NCBI GenBank assembly: GCA_018711385.1
Contig: DVIK01000039.1
Location: 1-38,483, forward strand
Reading direction: 5' to 3'
Length of the DNA stretch: 38,483 nt
Origin: Candidatus Coproplasma avistercoris
Lineage (GTDB): Bacteria; Bacillota; Clostridia; Christensenellales; Borkfalkiaceae
The first letter of the stretch is position 1; every line of letters begins with the position of its first letter. Of this stretch, positions 15,343 through 23,064 are shown piece by piece. The position numbers were made by a program, and so were the translations under genes. The notes beneath the pieces are model-generated. The model was not told where the DNA came from, ran no database searches, and saw only the letters and a program-made list of their open reading frames with translations.

Positions 15343-18300
15343 GTGAAAGCGACGGGCATACTTTACAGGGCGGGCATATCTGCCGCGCTGCTTGCGCTGT
15401 TTTTTACGGCGTGCGGCGACGGCGCGGGAGGCGCAGACGGCGATGGGGATGCCGCCGCAAACTATGTTTCGCAATACCGCGCTCAGACGTCGTGCGCCGA
15501 CGAGGCGCTTGCCCTTGCCAATGAAGTCAACGAAAGCATCGTGGAAGAGGGCATAGTGCTTATGAAGAACGAAGGCGGTGCGCTGCCGATAGCCTCCGGC
15601 AGCAGGATAACCGTGTTCGGCAAGAACTCTGCAGACCCGGTCTACGGCGGAGGCGGATCGGCTTCGGGCGCAGACGGTTCGGGCCAGGGCGGGATGATGT
15701 ACAGCGATCTGTACGGCAGCCTCGAGAAAGCGGGCTTTGCGCTCAACCCCGTCATGCGCGCATTTTACGAGGACGACTCAGCTTCCGGCAGCGGGCGCGA
15801 CGGCGGTTCGGGCACGGGCGAGGTGGCGACCGTTACGGGCGAAACGCCCCTGCCGTCGTATACCGCCGAAGTGCGTGCAAGCTATAACGACTATAACGAT
15901 GCCGCCATAGTCTTTCTTTCGCGTGCGGGAGGCGAGGGCGCCGATCTTATGACCAACTACACCTCGTCCGTCGCGGGCAGGAGCGACTATAACGACGACG
16001 GCGATGCCGCTTCGGGTGATCATTACCTCGAGACGGACGACAACGAAGAGGCCCTCATTGCAGAGGCCAAGGCAAATTTCGACAGGGTGGTGGTAGTGCT
16101 CAACGTCGGTACGTCCTTCGAGCTCGGCACGCTCGAAGACGACGAGGGCATAGATGCCGTGCTGTGGCTGGGTTTCCCGGGCGGGAACGGTATGGACGCC
16201 CTCGGCAGTGTGCTCAGCGGCGAGGTCAACCCCTCGGGCAGGACGGCGGACATATACTCCGCCGATTTCAAGGCCGATCCCACGTTCGCAAATTTCGGCG
16301 GCAACTATGCTTCGCAGTATCTCACAAGCAGTGGAAGGGACACGGGCGTGAATTTCGTGGAGTACGACGAGGGCATATATACGGGCTACCGCTATTACGA
16401 GACGCGCGCCTTCGAAGAGGGCGGCGACTGGTACGAAGAGAACGTCGTGTATCCCTTCGGCTACGGCCTCTCCTATACCCGATTTGAATGGGACGTGACG
16501 TTCCGCACGGACAAACTTACCGCCGACGGCGGAATAGTTGCCGACGTTACCGTCACAAACACGGGCGATATGGCGGGCAAGGATGTGGTGCAGCTCTATT
16601 ACAGCGCGCCGTATTGCGAAGGCGAGGTCGAAAAGGCACACGTCGTGCTGGGCGCGTTCGCCAAGACGGGACTCATTCAGCCCGGCATGAGCGACACCGT
16701 CACTCTTTCGCTTACTGTGCGCTCCATGGCCTCCTACGACTACTCCGACGCCAACGGCAACGGCAACCGCGGCTACGAGCTGGACGCCGGCAGGTATGTG
16801 ATGTATGTCGGCAAAAATTCCCATGCCTGGGCAGAGGACGGCACAAGCAAGACGTATTCGCTGGGCGAGACGGTCATCTATCAGGAGGACGGGACTACGG
16901 GCGCCGCCGTAGAGAACAGGTTCGGCTACATGAGCGACTATTTCGATGCGGACGGCACGGGCATATTTGCGGGCAACTCCTCCGTGATGTCGCGCGCGGA
17001 TTTCGAGGGGACGTTTCCGAAGCCCGTCACCGACGAACAGCTGCGCATATCGGAGGATGAGCGGCAGGCATATATATACGAGGAGGTTTCGGAAGAATAT
17101 GACGAGGGCAAGCCGTGGCATACCGACGAAATGCCCTCTCAGCCGCAGACCACATCCGGCGGGATAAGCGCCTCAGAACTCGTCGGTCTGGATTACGGCG
17201 ACCCGCTGTGGGAAAAGTTCATGGATAACCTTTCGGTAGAGGATATGCGCGATCTTATCGTGGACGGCTACTTCGTTACGGGCGCGCTCGAAGAGGTCGG
17301 CCTGCCAATGTCGGTCACGCCCGACGGGCCGGCAGGGTTTGTGCAGGGCTCGGGCTATAACTGGGTGGGCAACACCTGCTTTTACGCCTCGCCCATAGTC
17401 GTTGCCTCCACATGGAACTCCGCGCTCGCCCGCGCCATGGGGGAGGCCGTGGGCGAAGAGGGCATATGGGGCGGCGAACAGGGCATACAGGGCGGATACA
17501 ACGGCTGGTACGCCCCCGGCGGCAATCTGCACCGCTCGCCGTTCGGCGGCCGCAACTTCGAATATTACTCCGAAGATCCTCTTCTGTCGGGGAAAATGTG
17601 TGCCGCGGTGGTGGCGGGCGCGCAGTCGAAGGGCGTATTCGTAATGCTCAAACACTTTGCGCTCAACGATCAGGAGGGCAACCGCGCCGACCTCGCCACC
17701 TGGGCGGACGAGCAGACCATGCGCGAGATTTACCTCAAAGCCTTCGAGATCCCCGTAAAGGAGGGCGGTGCAAGGGGTATAATGGCCGCGTTCAACCGCA
17801 TGGGCAATCTGTGGTCGGGTTACAGCTACGAGCTGCTCACAGAGGTGCTGCGCGAAGAGTGGGGATTCGAGGGGCTGGTGATAACCGACTGGGCGAACTA
17901 TAACTGGTTCATGGACGGCAACAAGATGATCCGCGCAGGCGCCGACCTGTGGCTGGGCAACGGCGAGGACGGCCGCGCCCAGGGCGACATAGTCGGCACC
18001 GAAAGCGCCGTCTGCACGCCCACGCACGTTGCAGCCATAAGGCGTGCCGCAAAGAACATAATATATACCGTGGTCAATTCCAACGCAATGAACAGGCTGG
18101 GCGCGCGCTATTCCGCCGAACTGTACGAAGAAGGCCGTGCGCCCGATCTCGGTGCGTTCGCTCGCGGCGGAAGCATCTCATTTGATGCGTCGAGCAGCAT
18201 ATACACGGGCTATGAGTATGTGCTGTACGGCGGGCCGAAGTGGATATCCGTTGACGGGGCCACGGGCAGGGTGAGCGGCAAAGTGGCCGCGGATGCGCCG

Positions 18301-18387
18301 GCCGGCGTATATGCGTTTGTTATATCCCTGCGCGACGGGGGCGGGTTTATCGGGCAGAGCGCCAGGGTCACTTTCACGGTGAAGTGA
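15343..18387 (+). CDS. GH3 beta-glucosidase-like enzyme, inverted domain order, lipoprotein-like, C-terminal Ig domain
   Basis: 1014 residues. N-terminal signal ending in FFTACGDG, probably a lipoprotein although the -3 residue is not the usual Leu. The (alpha/beta)6 sandwich domain comes first (about 50-380; conserved NPSGRTADI and GIYTGYRYYET), then VYPFGYGLSYT and an FnIII-like domain (about 390-510), then the TIM barrel (about 610-930) with KHFALND and the nucleophile Asp849 in VITDWANYN. This is the inverted order known from Ruminococcus albus BGLA-type GH3. It hydrolyses beta-linked oligosaccharides, most likely beta-glucosides, at the cell surface. Residues ~945-1014 look like a putative Ig (He_PIG) domain, with PKWISVDGATGRVSG. 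The GTG start is supported by GGAGG seven bases upstream. Single gene with promoter and terminator. Confidence 0.9.
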   Translation: MKATGILYRAGISAALLALFFTACGDGAGGADGDGDAAANYVSQYRAQTSCADEALALANEVNESIVEEGIVLMKNEGGALPIASGSRITVFGKNSADPVYGGGGSASGADGSGQGGMMYSDLYGSLEKAGFALNPVMRAFYEDDSASGSGRDGGSGTGEVATVTGETPLPSYTAEVRASYNDYNDAAIVFLSRAGGEGADLMTNYTSSVAGRSDYNDDGDAASGDHYLETDDNEEALIAEAKANFDRVVVVLNVGTSFELGTLEDDEGIDAVLWLGFPGGNGMDALGSVLSGEVNPSGRTADIYSADFKADPTFANFGGNYASQYLTSSGRDTGVNFVEYDEGIYTGYRYYETRAFEEGGDWYEENVVYPFGYGLSYTRFEWDVTFRTDKLTADGGIVADVTVTNTGDMAGKDVVQLYYSAPYCEGEVEKAHVVLGAFAKTGLIQPGMSDTVTLSLTVRSMASYDYSDANGNGNRGYELDAGRYVMYVGKNSHAWAEDGTSKTYSLGETVIYQEDGTTGAAVENRFGYMSDYFDADGTGIFAGNSSVMSRADFEGTFPKPVTDEQLRISEDERQAYIYEEVSEEYDEGKPWHTDEMPSQPQTTSGGISASELVGLDYGDPLWEKFMDNLSVEDMRDLIVDGYFVTGALEEVGLPMSVTPDGPAGFVQGSGYNWVGNTCFYASPIVVASTWNSALARAMGEAVGEEGIWGGEQGIQGGYNGWYAPGGNLHRSPFGGRNFEYYSEDPLLSGKMCAAVVAGAQSKGVFVMLKHFALNDQEGNRADLATWADEQTMREIYLKAFEIPVKEGGARGIMAAFNRMGNLWSGYSYELLTEVLREEWGFEGLVITDWANYNWFMDGNKMIRAGADLWLGNGEDGRAQGDIVGTESAVCTPTHVAAIRRAAKNIIYTVVNSNAMNRLGARYSAELYEEGRAPDLGAFARGGSISFDASSSIYTGYEYVLYGGPKWISVDGATGRVSGKVAADAPAGVYAFVISLRDGGGFIGQSARVTFTVK

Positions 18388-18414
18388 ACTGCGTGCGGTG
18401 CGCTCCGCACAATA

Positions 18415-18447
18415 AAGCAGGGCGGCACTGTATGTGCCGCCCTGCTT
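18415..18447. terminator. Bidirectional terminator hairpin between convergent genes
   Basis: AAGCAGGGCGGCAC (18415-18428) pairs perfectly with GTGCCGCCCTGCTT (18434-18447). There is no long T-run on either side, but it lies exactly between the + strand GH3 gene and the minus-strand CPBP gene. Confidence 0.65.
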
Positions 18448-18491
18448 GCGCATATATGGAGCAAAGATGCGCATATATGCCGCAGATAGCG

Positions 18492-19265
18492 TTATTTGCG
18501 TTTACTCTCCGCGCGGTCGCGTCTCAGCGCGTAGACGATCAGGTGAACGGCGCAGCCCGCCGCGCATACCGCGGTAAGCACCCAGAACAGCGTGTCCTGA
18601 AAGTTTCCGCTCCCGAGGTCGGTGACTATCAGTCCGCCGACGTCGAATATGAAGTGCAGCGCCATTGCTCCCCATATATTGCCCGTTTTAAGCGTCACTG
18701 CGGCAAACATCATTCCCGTCAGGAAGGTATAGCCCACCTGCAGCAGCGTTGCGGGCAGCGCGGCGCCCTCTGCAAGGTTGAACAGGTGGAAAAGCCCGAA
18801 CGCCGCCGACGACGCTGCCACGGTCAGTATGAAACGGTGCGGCTTATCCCTGAACATGTCGCAGAGCAGTTGCAATGCTATCCCGCGGAACAGCAGCTCC
18901 TCGCTCGCGGATATGGTGAGGCATTTTATAAGGAACAGCCAGATCAGCTCGGGGCGGTCGATGCGCGCGCCGCCCGTTATCAGCGCCGAGTACGGAAAGT
19001 TTGCCAGCGCCACGGCAAGGCAGGGCAGGCACCACGCGATATCCGCGCATATGTGCCCCCTCCGCACTGCAAACAGCTCTTTCCCGCAGCACAGCGCGGC
19101 GAGCGCGACCATGGCAACGGTAAGCGCGCCGCGCACTGCGCTGTCTCGCGCAAGCGCGTCCGTCGTTTCGTCGGCGCTGAACGTCACCGGCAGCGCGTAT
19201 ATTATAATGAGCGTCGCGGCGCTCAGCGCTATCGCCCCCGCGGCGGCTATCGTGTATTTTTTCAT
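18492..19265 (-). CDS. CPBP (Abi/CAAX-like) intramembrane metalloprotease
   Basis: 257 residues from ATG at 19265 (minus strand), with about 7-8 membrane spans. The CPBP motifs are complete: EELLFRG (Glu122, Glu123, Arg127), F-x-L-F-H with His160, and HFIFD (His204, Asp208), which coordinate metal in glutamic-type/metalloprotease members of the family. Function in bacteria varies: bacteriocin self-immunity, peptide pheromone maturation or regulated proteolysis; nothing nearby decides it. The frame is open upstream to 19421, but the promoter (TTGACA-17-TACAAT) lies inside that extension, so the short start is chosen. The -10 box ends only 6 bases before the ATG, so the mRNA is probably leaderless or nearly so. 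Confidence 0.85.
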   Translation of the reverse strand: MKKYTIAAAGAIALSAATLIIIYALPVTFSADETTDALARDSAVRGALTVAMVALAALCCGKELFAVRRGHICADIAWCLPCLAVALANFPYSALITGGARIDRPELIWLFLIKCLTISASEELLFRGIALQLLCDMFRDKPHRFILTVAASSAAFGLFHLFNLAEGAALPATLLQVGYTFLTGMMFAAVTLKTGNIWGAMALHFIFDVGGLIVTDLGSGNFQDTLFWVLTAVCAAGCAVHLIVYALRRDRAESKRK

Positions 19266-19271
19266 ACACAG

Positions 19272-19300
19272 ATTGTACAGCAAACGCGGCTCTCTGTCAA
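19272..19300 (-). promoter_or_regulatory. Sigma-A promoter of the CPBP gene
   Basis: On the minus strand: TTGACA (19300-19295), 17-base spacer, TACAAT (19277-19272). The predicted start site coincides with the ATG at 19265. Confidence 0.75.
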
Positions 19301-19503
19301 TACATGCGGCGCAAACGGCATAAAATGCGGCCCGATGCGCATGCATGCCTGCAAAAAGGCTCGCGTTTTGCGTCAAGTTGTCGTATATTGCAAAAATACT
19401 GCGGTTTTTGTGGTATATCATGCAGGATTTTGAAGATATCGCGTTTCCGGCGGCTGTGCGTGCGCCCGTTTTGACAGCATGAAAACATATTTGGAGGCAT
19501 TAT

Positions 19504-19668
19504 ATGCCCGATTCAACGCGTTTTTTCTTCCATTGCTCCGCTCTCGGTCGTCATAAAAATTTCATTTTTGAATACACAAAACATTTTATGAAACCTATTG
19601 ACATGCTCTGCGAACCATGCTATAATTTATGTACAACAGCGGCACAACCTGCAGGTTTTGAGGCATGA
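19504..19668 (+). CDS. Doubtful 54-residue ORF overlapping the GH16 promoter
   Basis: ATG 19504 follows TTGGAGG at ideal distance and reads 54 codons to TGA 19666-19668, with four Cys. However, its second half contains the consensus promoter of the next gene, and no good promoter of its own is seen. It may be a short leader ORF or chance. Confidence 0.2.
   Translation: MPDSTRFFFHCSALGRHKNFIFEYTKHFMKPIDMLCEPCYNLCTTAAQPAGFEA
19552..19590. promoter_or_regulatory. AT-rich inverted repeat upstream of the GH16 promoter
   Basis: CATAAAA (19552-19558) and TTTTATG (19584-19590) are inverted around an A/T-rich core that also contains AAAAAT-TTC-ATTTTT. It ends 8 bases before the -35 box, fitting an activator or UP-type site. 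Confidence 0.35.
19598..19626 (+). promoter_or_regulatory. Perfect consensus sigma-A promoter for the GH16 gene
   Basis: TTGACA (19598-19603), 17-base spacer, TATAAT (19621-19626). The transcript would have a ~130-base leader before the GH16 start, with no obvious terminator. Confidence 0.85.
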
Positions 19669-19763
19669 ACTTAAGTGACGGCGACATTTACGGCGCTGAT
19701 TTCTTCTGTAAAGTTTCCGGAACGCGGGCATTCCCTGTATGTAATATATAAGGTATGAAAAAT

Positions 19764-21050
19764 ATGAGTAAATTAAGGCACAGAGCAGCGCTTGCCGCGC
19801 TGACGGTTCTCGCTGCCGCGCTGTTTGTATTCACAAGCGCGTGCAGCCTGCTTTCGCCCGACATCGAGCTCTCGCAGAAGAGCATCGAGCTTATAGAGGG
19901 CGATACTTTCAGACTTGCCGCCAACGTGTCCGGCAGCATCGCATGGTCAAGCTCCGACGAGTCGGTCGCCACCGTAGACGACGGGCTTGTCACCGCGGTA
20001 GCGGTGGGCGAGGCGACCATCTCGGCGGAATATAACGGCGCCACGGCAAAGTGCGGCGTTACCGTCGTTGCCGACGACGAGGCGACCGTTCCCGGCGGGG
20101 ACAACCCCGGCGATACCCCGGGCGGCAATGATCCCGATCCCGGTGACCCCGAAGAACCCGATCCCGGTGACCCCGAAGCGCCCGACGTGCCCGTCGGCCC
20201 CGTAGACCCCGATCTTCCCGATGAGGGTGACCCGGACGAGCCCGAAACTCCCGATGGCGGCCCCTGGGGCGACCGGGAGCTGGTGTGGAGCGACGAATTC
20301 GACGGTACTTCGCTCGACATGGCGAAATGGGCGTATCAGACGGGCAGGCAGGACCACTACGGTTCTTCCACAGGCCCGTGGGCGTGGGGCAACAATGAAC
20401 TTCAGTATTACACCGAGGGCGACAATGTAACCGTGTCGGACGGCACGATGAAGATAACGGCGCAGCGCGAGGCCATGCCCGACGGCGCAACATTCTCCTC
20501 TTCGCGCATAGTTACGCGCGATAAATACAGCTTTACGTACGGCTATATCGAGGCGCGCATAAAACTGCCCGCAGTCGAGGGACTGTGGCCGGCATTCTGG
20601 ATGCTTCCCCAGCCGAGCAGCACCGCCAACAGCAATAACGAATACGGCGGATGGCCCAACAGCGGCGAGATAGACATAATGGAGGCGCGCGGCAGGGAGC
20701 CGGACAGGATAGACAATACCCTCCATTACAGCAGCGGCAGCTGGTCGAGCACTTATCGGACTTCCAAATATATATTCGACGGCAGCACTATATCCGACTG
20801 GCACACCTACGGGCTGGAGTGGACGGAAGATTATATCGCCTGGTATGTTGACGGAACAGAGGCGTTCCGCCTTACAAGCGATGTTTACTGGTCGTCGTCC
20901 GCCCCCGATGACGACAACGCCCCCTTCGACGTGGACTTCTACATTCTGTTCAATCTTGCCGTGGGCGGCAACTACGACGGCGGCAGGGTGCCCCCTGAAA
21001 GTTTCACCTCCGGCGATATGGAAGTGGACTACGTAAGGGTCTATCAGTAA
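19764..21050 (+). CDS. GH16 endo-beta-glucanase (laminarinase/licheninase type) with Big_2 domain
   Basis: 428 residues from ATG 19764. The ATG at 19755 is in frame, but the AAGG ribosome site would lie one base from it and ten from 19764. Signal peptide ending TSAC, possibly a lipoprotein. Residues about 33-103 are a Big_2-like Ig domain (WSSSDESVATVD). A Pro-Gly-Asp-rich linker of ~60 residues follows, then the GH16 jelly-roll (about 172-428) with WSDEFDGT, the catalytic EIDIME (Glu302 nucleophile, Asp304, Glu307 acid/base), and DFYILFNLAVGG near the end. The extra Met in E-I-D-I-M-E marks the beta-bulge type of site found in laminarinases. It cuts internal beta-1,3 or mixed-linkage beta-glucan bonds with retention. 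First gene of a likely operon with the CBM-like lipoprotein 93 bases on and the second GH3. Confidence 0.9.
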   Translation: MSKLRHRAALAALTVLAAALFVFTSACSLLSPDIELSQKSIELIEGDTFRLAANVSGSIAWSSSDESVATVDDGLVTAVAVGEATISAEYNGATAKCGVTVVADDEATVPGGDNPGDTPGGNDPDPGDPEEPDPGDPEAPDVPVGPVDPDLPDEGDPDEPETPDGGPWGDRELVWSDEFDGTSLDMAKWAYQTGRQDHYGSSTGPWAWGNNELQYYTEGDNVTVSDGTMKITAQREAMPDGATFSSSRIVTRDKYSFTYGYIEARIKLPAVEGLWPAFWMLPQPSSTANSNNEYGGWPNSGEIDIMEARGREPDRIDNTLHYSSGSWSSTYRTSKYIFDGSTISDWHTYGLEWTEDYIAWYVDGTEAFRLTSDVYWSSSAPDDDNAPFDVDFYILFNLAVGGNYDGGRVPPESFTSGDMEVDYVRVYQ

Positions 21051-21143
21051 GTAAGAGCTGCGGTAATTTAAGCATATATCCGATCGAAACTGCCGTGCGC
21101 AGGGCTCGGCAGCCGATATATCTCATTATATAAAGGAGGAAAC

Positions 21144-22934
21144 ATGAGAAAAATTGCACTTGCCATTGTTTCGGTCGTTCTGGCCGTATGCATGGCCGTA
21201 GGTCTCGTTGCATGTGGCGAGGGGGGTAACGTTACCATAACCCTCAGCGAAACCACCCTCACCATGACGGTAGGCGATACCGAAACTCTGGAGGCGACCA
21301 CTTCCGACGATTCAGGCGTCACATGGTCGTCTTCCGATGAAAGCGTGGCGGAAGTGAATTCCCGCGGCCGCGTAACGGCAATGGGCGCAGGCGAGGCAAC
21401 GATCACCGCCACCAGCGGCGAAGCCACCGCAACCTGCAAAGTAACGGTAAAAGCTAAACCCGTCATCACGATAAGCGGCCTTCAGGAGACCGCAACGGTT
21501 GAAAGGGGACAGACAATAACCCTCACCGCAACGGCTTCTGATGAATCGACGATAGAGTGGGCTTCCGGCGATACTACTATCGCCACCGTAAACGATGAAG
21601 GCGTCGTTACGGGCGTGTTCCCCGGAGAAACCACGATAGTTGCCTTCACCGAGAGCGGCGGCAGAGCGGAATGCACGCTTACCGTAACGGCTCCCGCAGG
21701 AGCAGAGGGCAGCTGGTACGAGATGACGTTCGGCGAAGAGTCTGTTTCCCGCGGTGAAAAAGGAAACAAGATATGGTACTATTGGAATGACCAGAACTGG
21801 ACAGGCTCTCAGGTAACGCTTGAAGGCCGTCCCGAATACTTCGGCGATTCCGAAGATTCCGAAGCCGGTTCCATACATTTTGCATACACCTCTATCGGCA
21901 CCAGTTGGTTCGGTATGCAGATATTCTATAACGACACTTCCAAGGCCGACGGTACATATGAGCTCACTGCAACAATAGATATCGACGTTGCCGGTACTGT
22001 TACGCTCAATGGTAATCAGATCGCTCTCACCGAAGGTGAAAACACAGTCGAGGCAATATTCGTGTATGACGCCGACAGCACTAACACCGAAGATTCCTCG
22101 TGGTTCGACCTTCAGATGGGTTATCTTGATGCCGAAGGTAAGGGCCACATGATCTCGGCAGCAGATGTTACCATATCTAACCTTAAATGGGAAGTTGCCG
22201 AAGTTACCGCGCTTGATGCTCCCGTCGTGGTCGTTGAGGACGGGAAAGCAACAATAACGGACGATAATAATACCGAGGGCGTAGGCAGTTACCTGATCGG
22301 GCTTTTTGAATCTGCTGAAGCAAGTTCGCCCAAGTATTCTTTCACGGTCGCGCTGGATGAAATGGAAAACTATGCTATAGATACTTCTATGGTCGAAGGT
22401 GCAACTTATTATGTAAGGGCTATGGCTGTTGGTGAAAGTGCGGCATACACCAATTCTGCATGGTCTTCTGCAAATGATGTTACTTTTGTTGTTGAAGATC
22501 ATGAGATAGCTTACGACATGGTCAATACTACCGAAGCGAATATCCCTAACGATACGTGGATTTTCTGGAGTGAATACGACAAGGCTACCGGGCGTTATGA
22601 AAATGGCACGGTAACGCTCAACGCTACCGACGCGGGCGGCAACTGGTACAGCCTTCAGTTATTCTATAAGAATACGGGGCTTGTTGCGGGAACCAATTAC
22701 ACGCTTAAGCTTACAATTACTTCTACGCTTGCCGGAAAGATAACCGTGTGCGGACAAGCAGTAGAACTTGAAGCAAATGTTGCCAAGGAAGTAACTGTAA
22801 CTATAACGGGAGGAACCAATGTAGGCATACAGCTTGGCACGAATCCCGAGGCCGGCGGCAACGGCTCTGCGTTTGGACAGAATGCAGTAACCGTAACGCT
22901 CAGCAATATTTCTTTCACCGAAGTCCAGGCATAA
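21144..22934 (+). CDS. Surface lipoprotein with two Big_2 and two CBM-like beta-sandwich domains
   Basis: 596 residues. Lipobox LVAC, Cys at about 25. Two Big_2 Ig-like domains (about 30-103 and 107-188; WSSSDESVAEV and WASGDTTIATV) are followed by two similar beta-sandwich modules (about 190-350 and 455-596). Each module has W-x-[FY]-W or WYYW near the start, a [GN]W-[YF]-[SG]-[LM]-Q-[LI]-FY strand, and ends in V-T-[IL]-SN-[IL]. An FnIII-like segment lies between them (about 353-450). The repeated modules resemble CBM4/9-type or related carbohydrate-binding domains by architecture, but no exact family is certain. There is no catalytic motif, so it is likely a glucan-binding scaffold next to GH16. 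AAAGGAGG precedes ATG 21144. Codon use in the last third is noticeably more AT-rich than in the rest of the gene. Confidence 0.78.
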   Translation: MRKIALAIVSVVLAVCMAVGLVACGEGGNVTITLSETTLTMTVGDTETLEATTSDDSGVTWSSSDESVAEVNSRGRVTAMGAGEATITATSGEATATCKVTVKAKPVITISGLQETATVERGQTITLTATASDESTIEWASGDTTIATVNDEGVVTGVFPGETTIVAFTESGGRAECTLTVTAPAGAEGSWYEMTFGEESVSRGEKGNKIWYYWNDQNWTGSQVTLEGRPEYFGDSEDSEAGSIHFAYTSIGTSWFGMQIFYNDTSKADGTYELTATIDIDVAGTVTLNGNQIALTEGENTVEAIFVYDADSTNTEDSSWFDLQMGYLDAEGKGHMISAADVTISNLKWEVAEVTALDAPVVVVEDGKATITDDNNTEGVGSYLIGLFESAEASSPKYSFTVALDEMENYAIDTSMVEGATYYVRAMAVGESAAYTNSAWSSANDVTFVVEDHEIAYDMVNTTEANIPNDTWIFWSEYDKATGRYENGTVTLNATDAGGNWYSLQLFYKNTGLVAGTNYTLKLTITSTLAGKITVCGQAVELEANVAKEVTVTITGGTNVGIQLGTNPEAGGNGSAFGQNAVTVTLSNISFTEVQA

Positions 22935-22968
22935 CTTAAAGATCAAACCGCGACTTGCGGCAAACAGA

Positions 22969-23001
22969 CGGGTTCCGCCGCCCCTGCGGCGGCGGAACCC
23001 G
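22969..23001 (+). terminator. Intercistronic 14-bp hairpin
   Basis: CGGGTTCCGCCGCC (22969-22982) pairs perfectly with GGCGGCGGAACCCG (22988-23001). It is followed by AAATTCATG rather than a T-run, so it may be a partial terminator or an RNA-stabilising element that sets the ratio of the lipoprotein to the downstream GH3. Confidence 0.5.
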
Positions 23002-23017
23002 AAATTCATGTAAGGAA

Positions 23018-23040
23018 AAAATTATTTTTATAATAATTTT
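23018..23040. promoter_or_regulatory. AT-rich inverted repeat with possible -10 box before the second GH3
   Basis: AAAATTATT (23018-23026) and AATAATTTT (23032-23040) form an inverted repeat containing TATAAT (23029-23034). No good -35 is present. It lies 10 bases before GGAGG (23051-23055). Confidence 0.35.
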
Positions 23041-23064
23041 AATTTTACAAGGAGGACAATAAAG

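Noticed and set aside
19504-19668. 54-codon ORF as an AgrD-like signalling peptide for the HPK10 kinase
   Set aside because: It lacks an amphipathic leader, a conserved Cys/Ser macrocycle region and an adjacent AgrB, and it overlaps the GH16 promoter.
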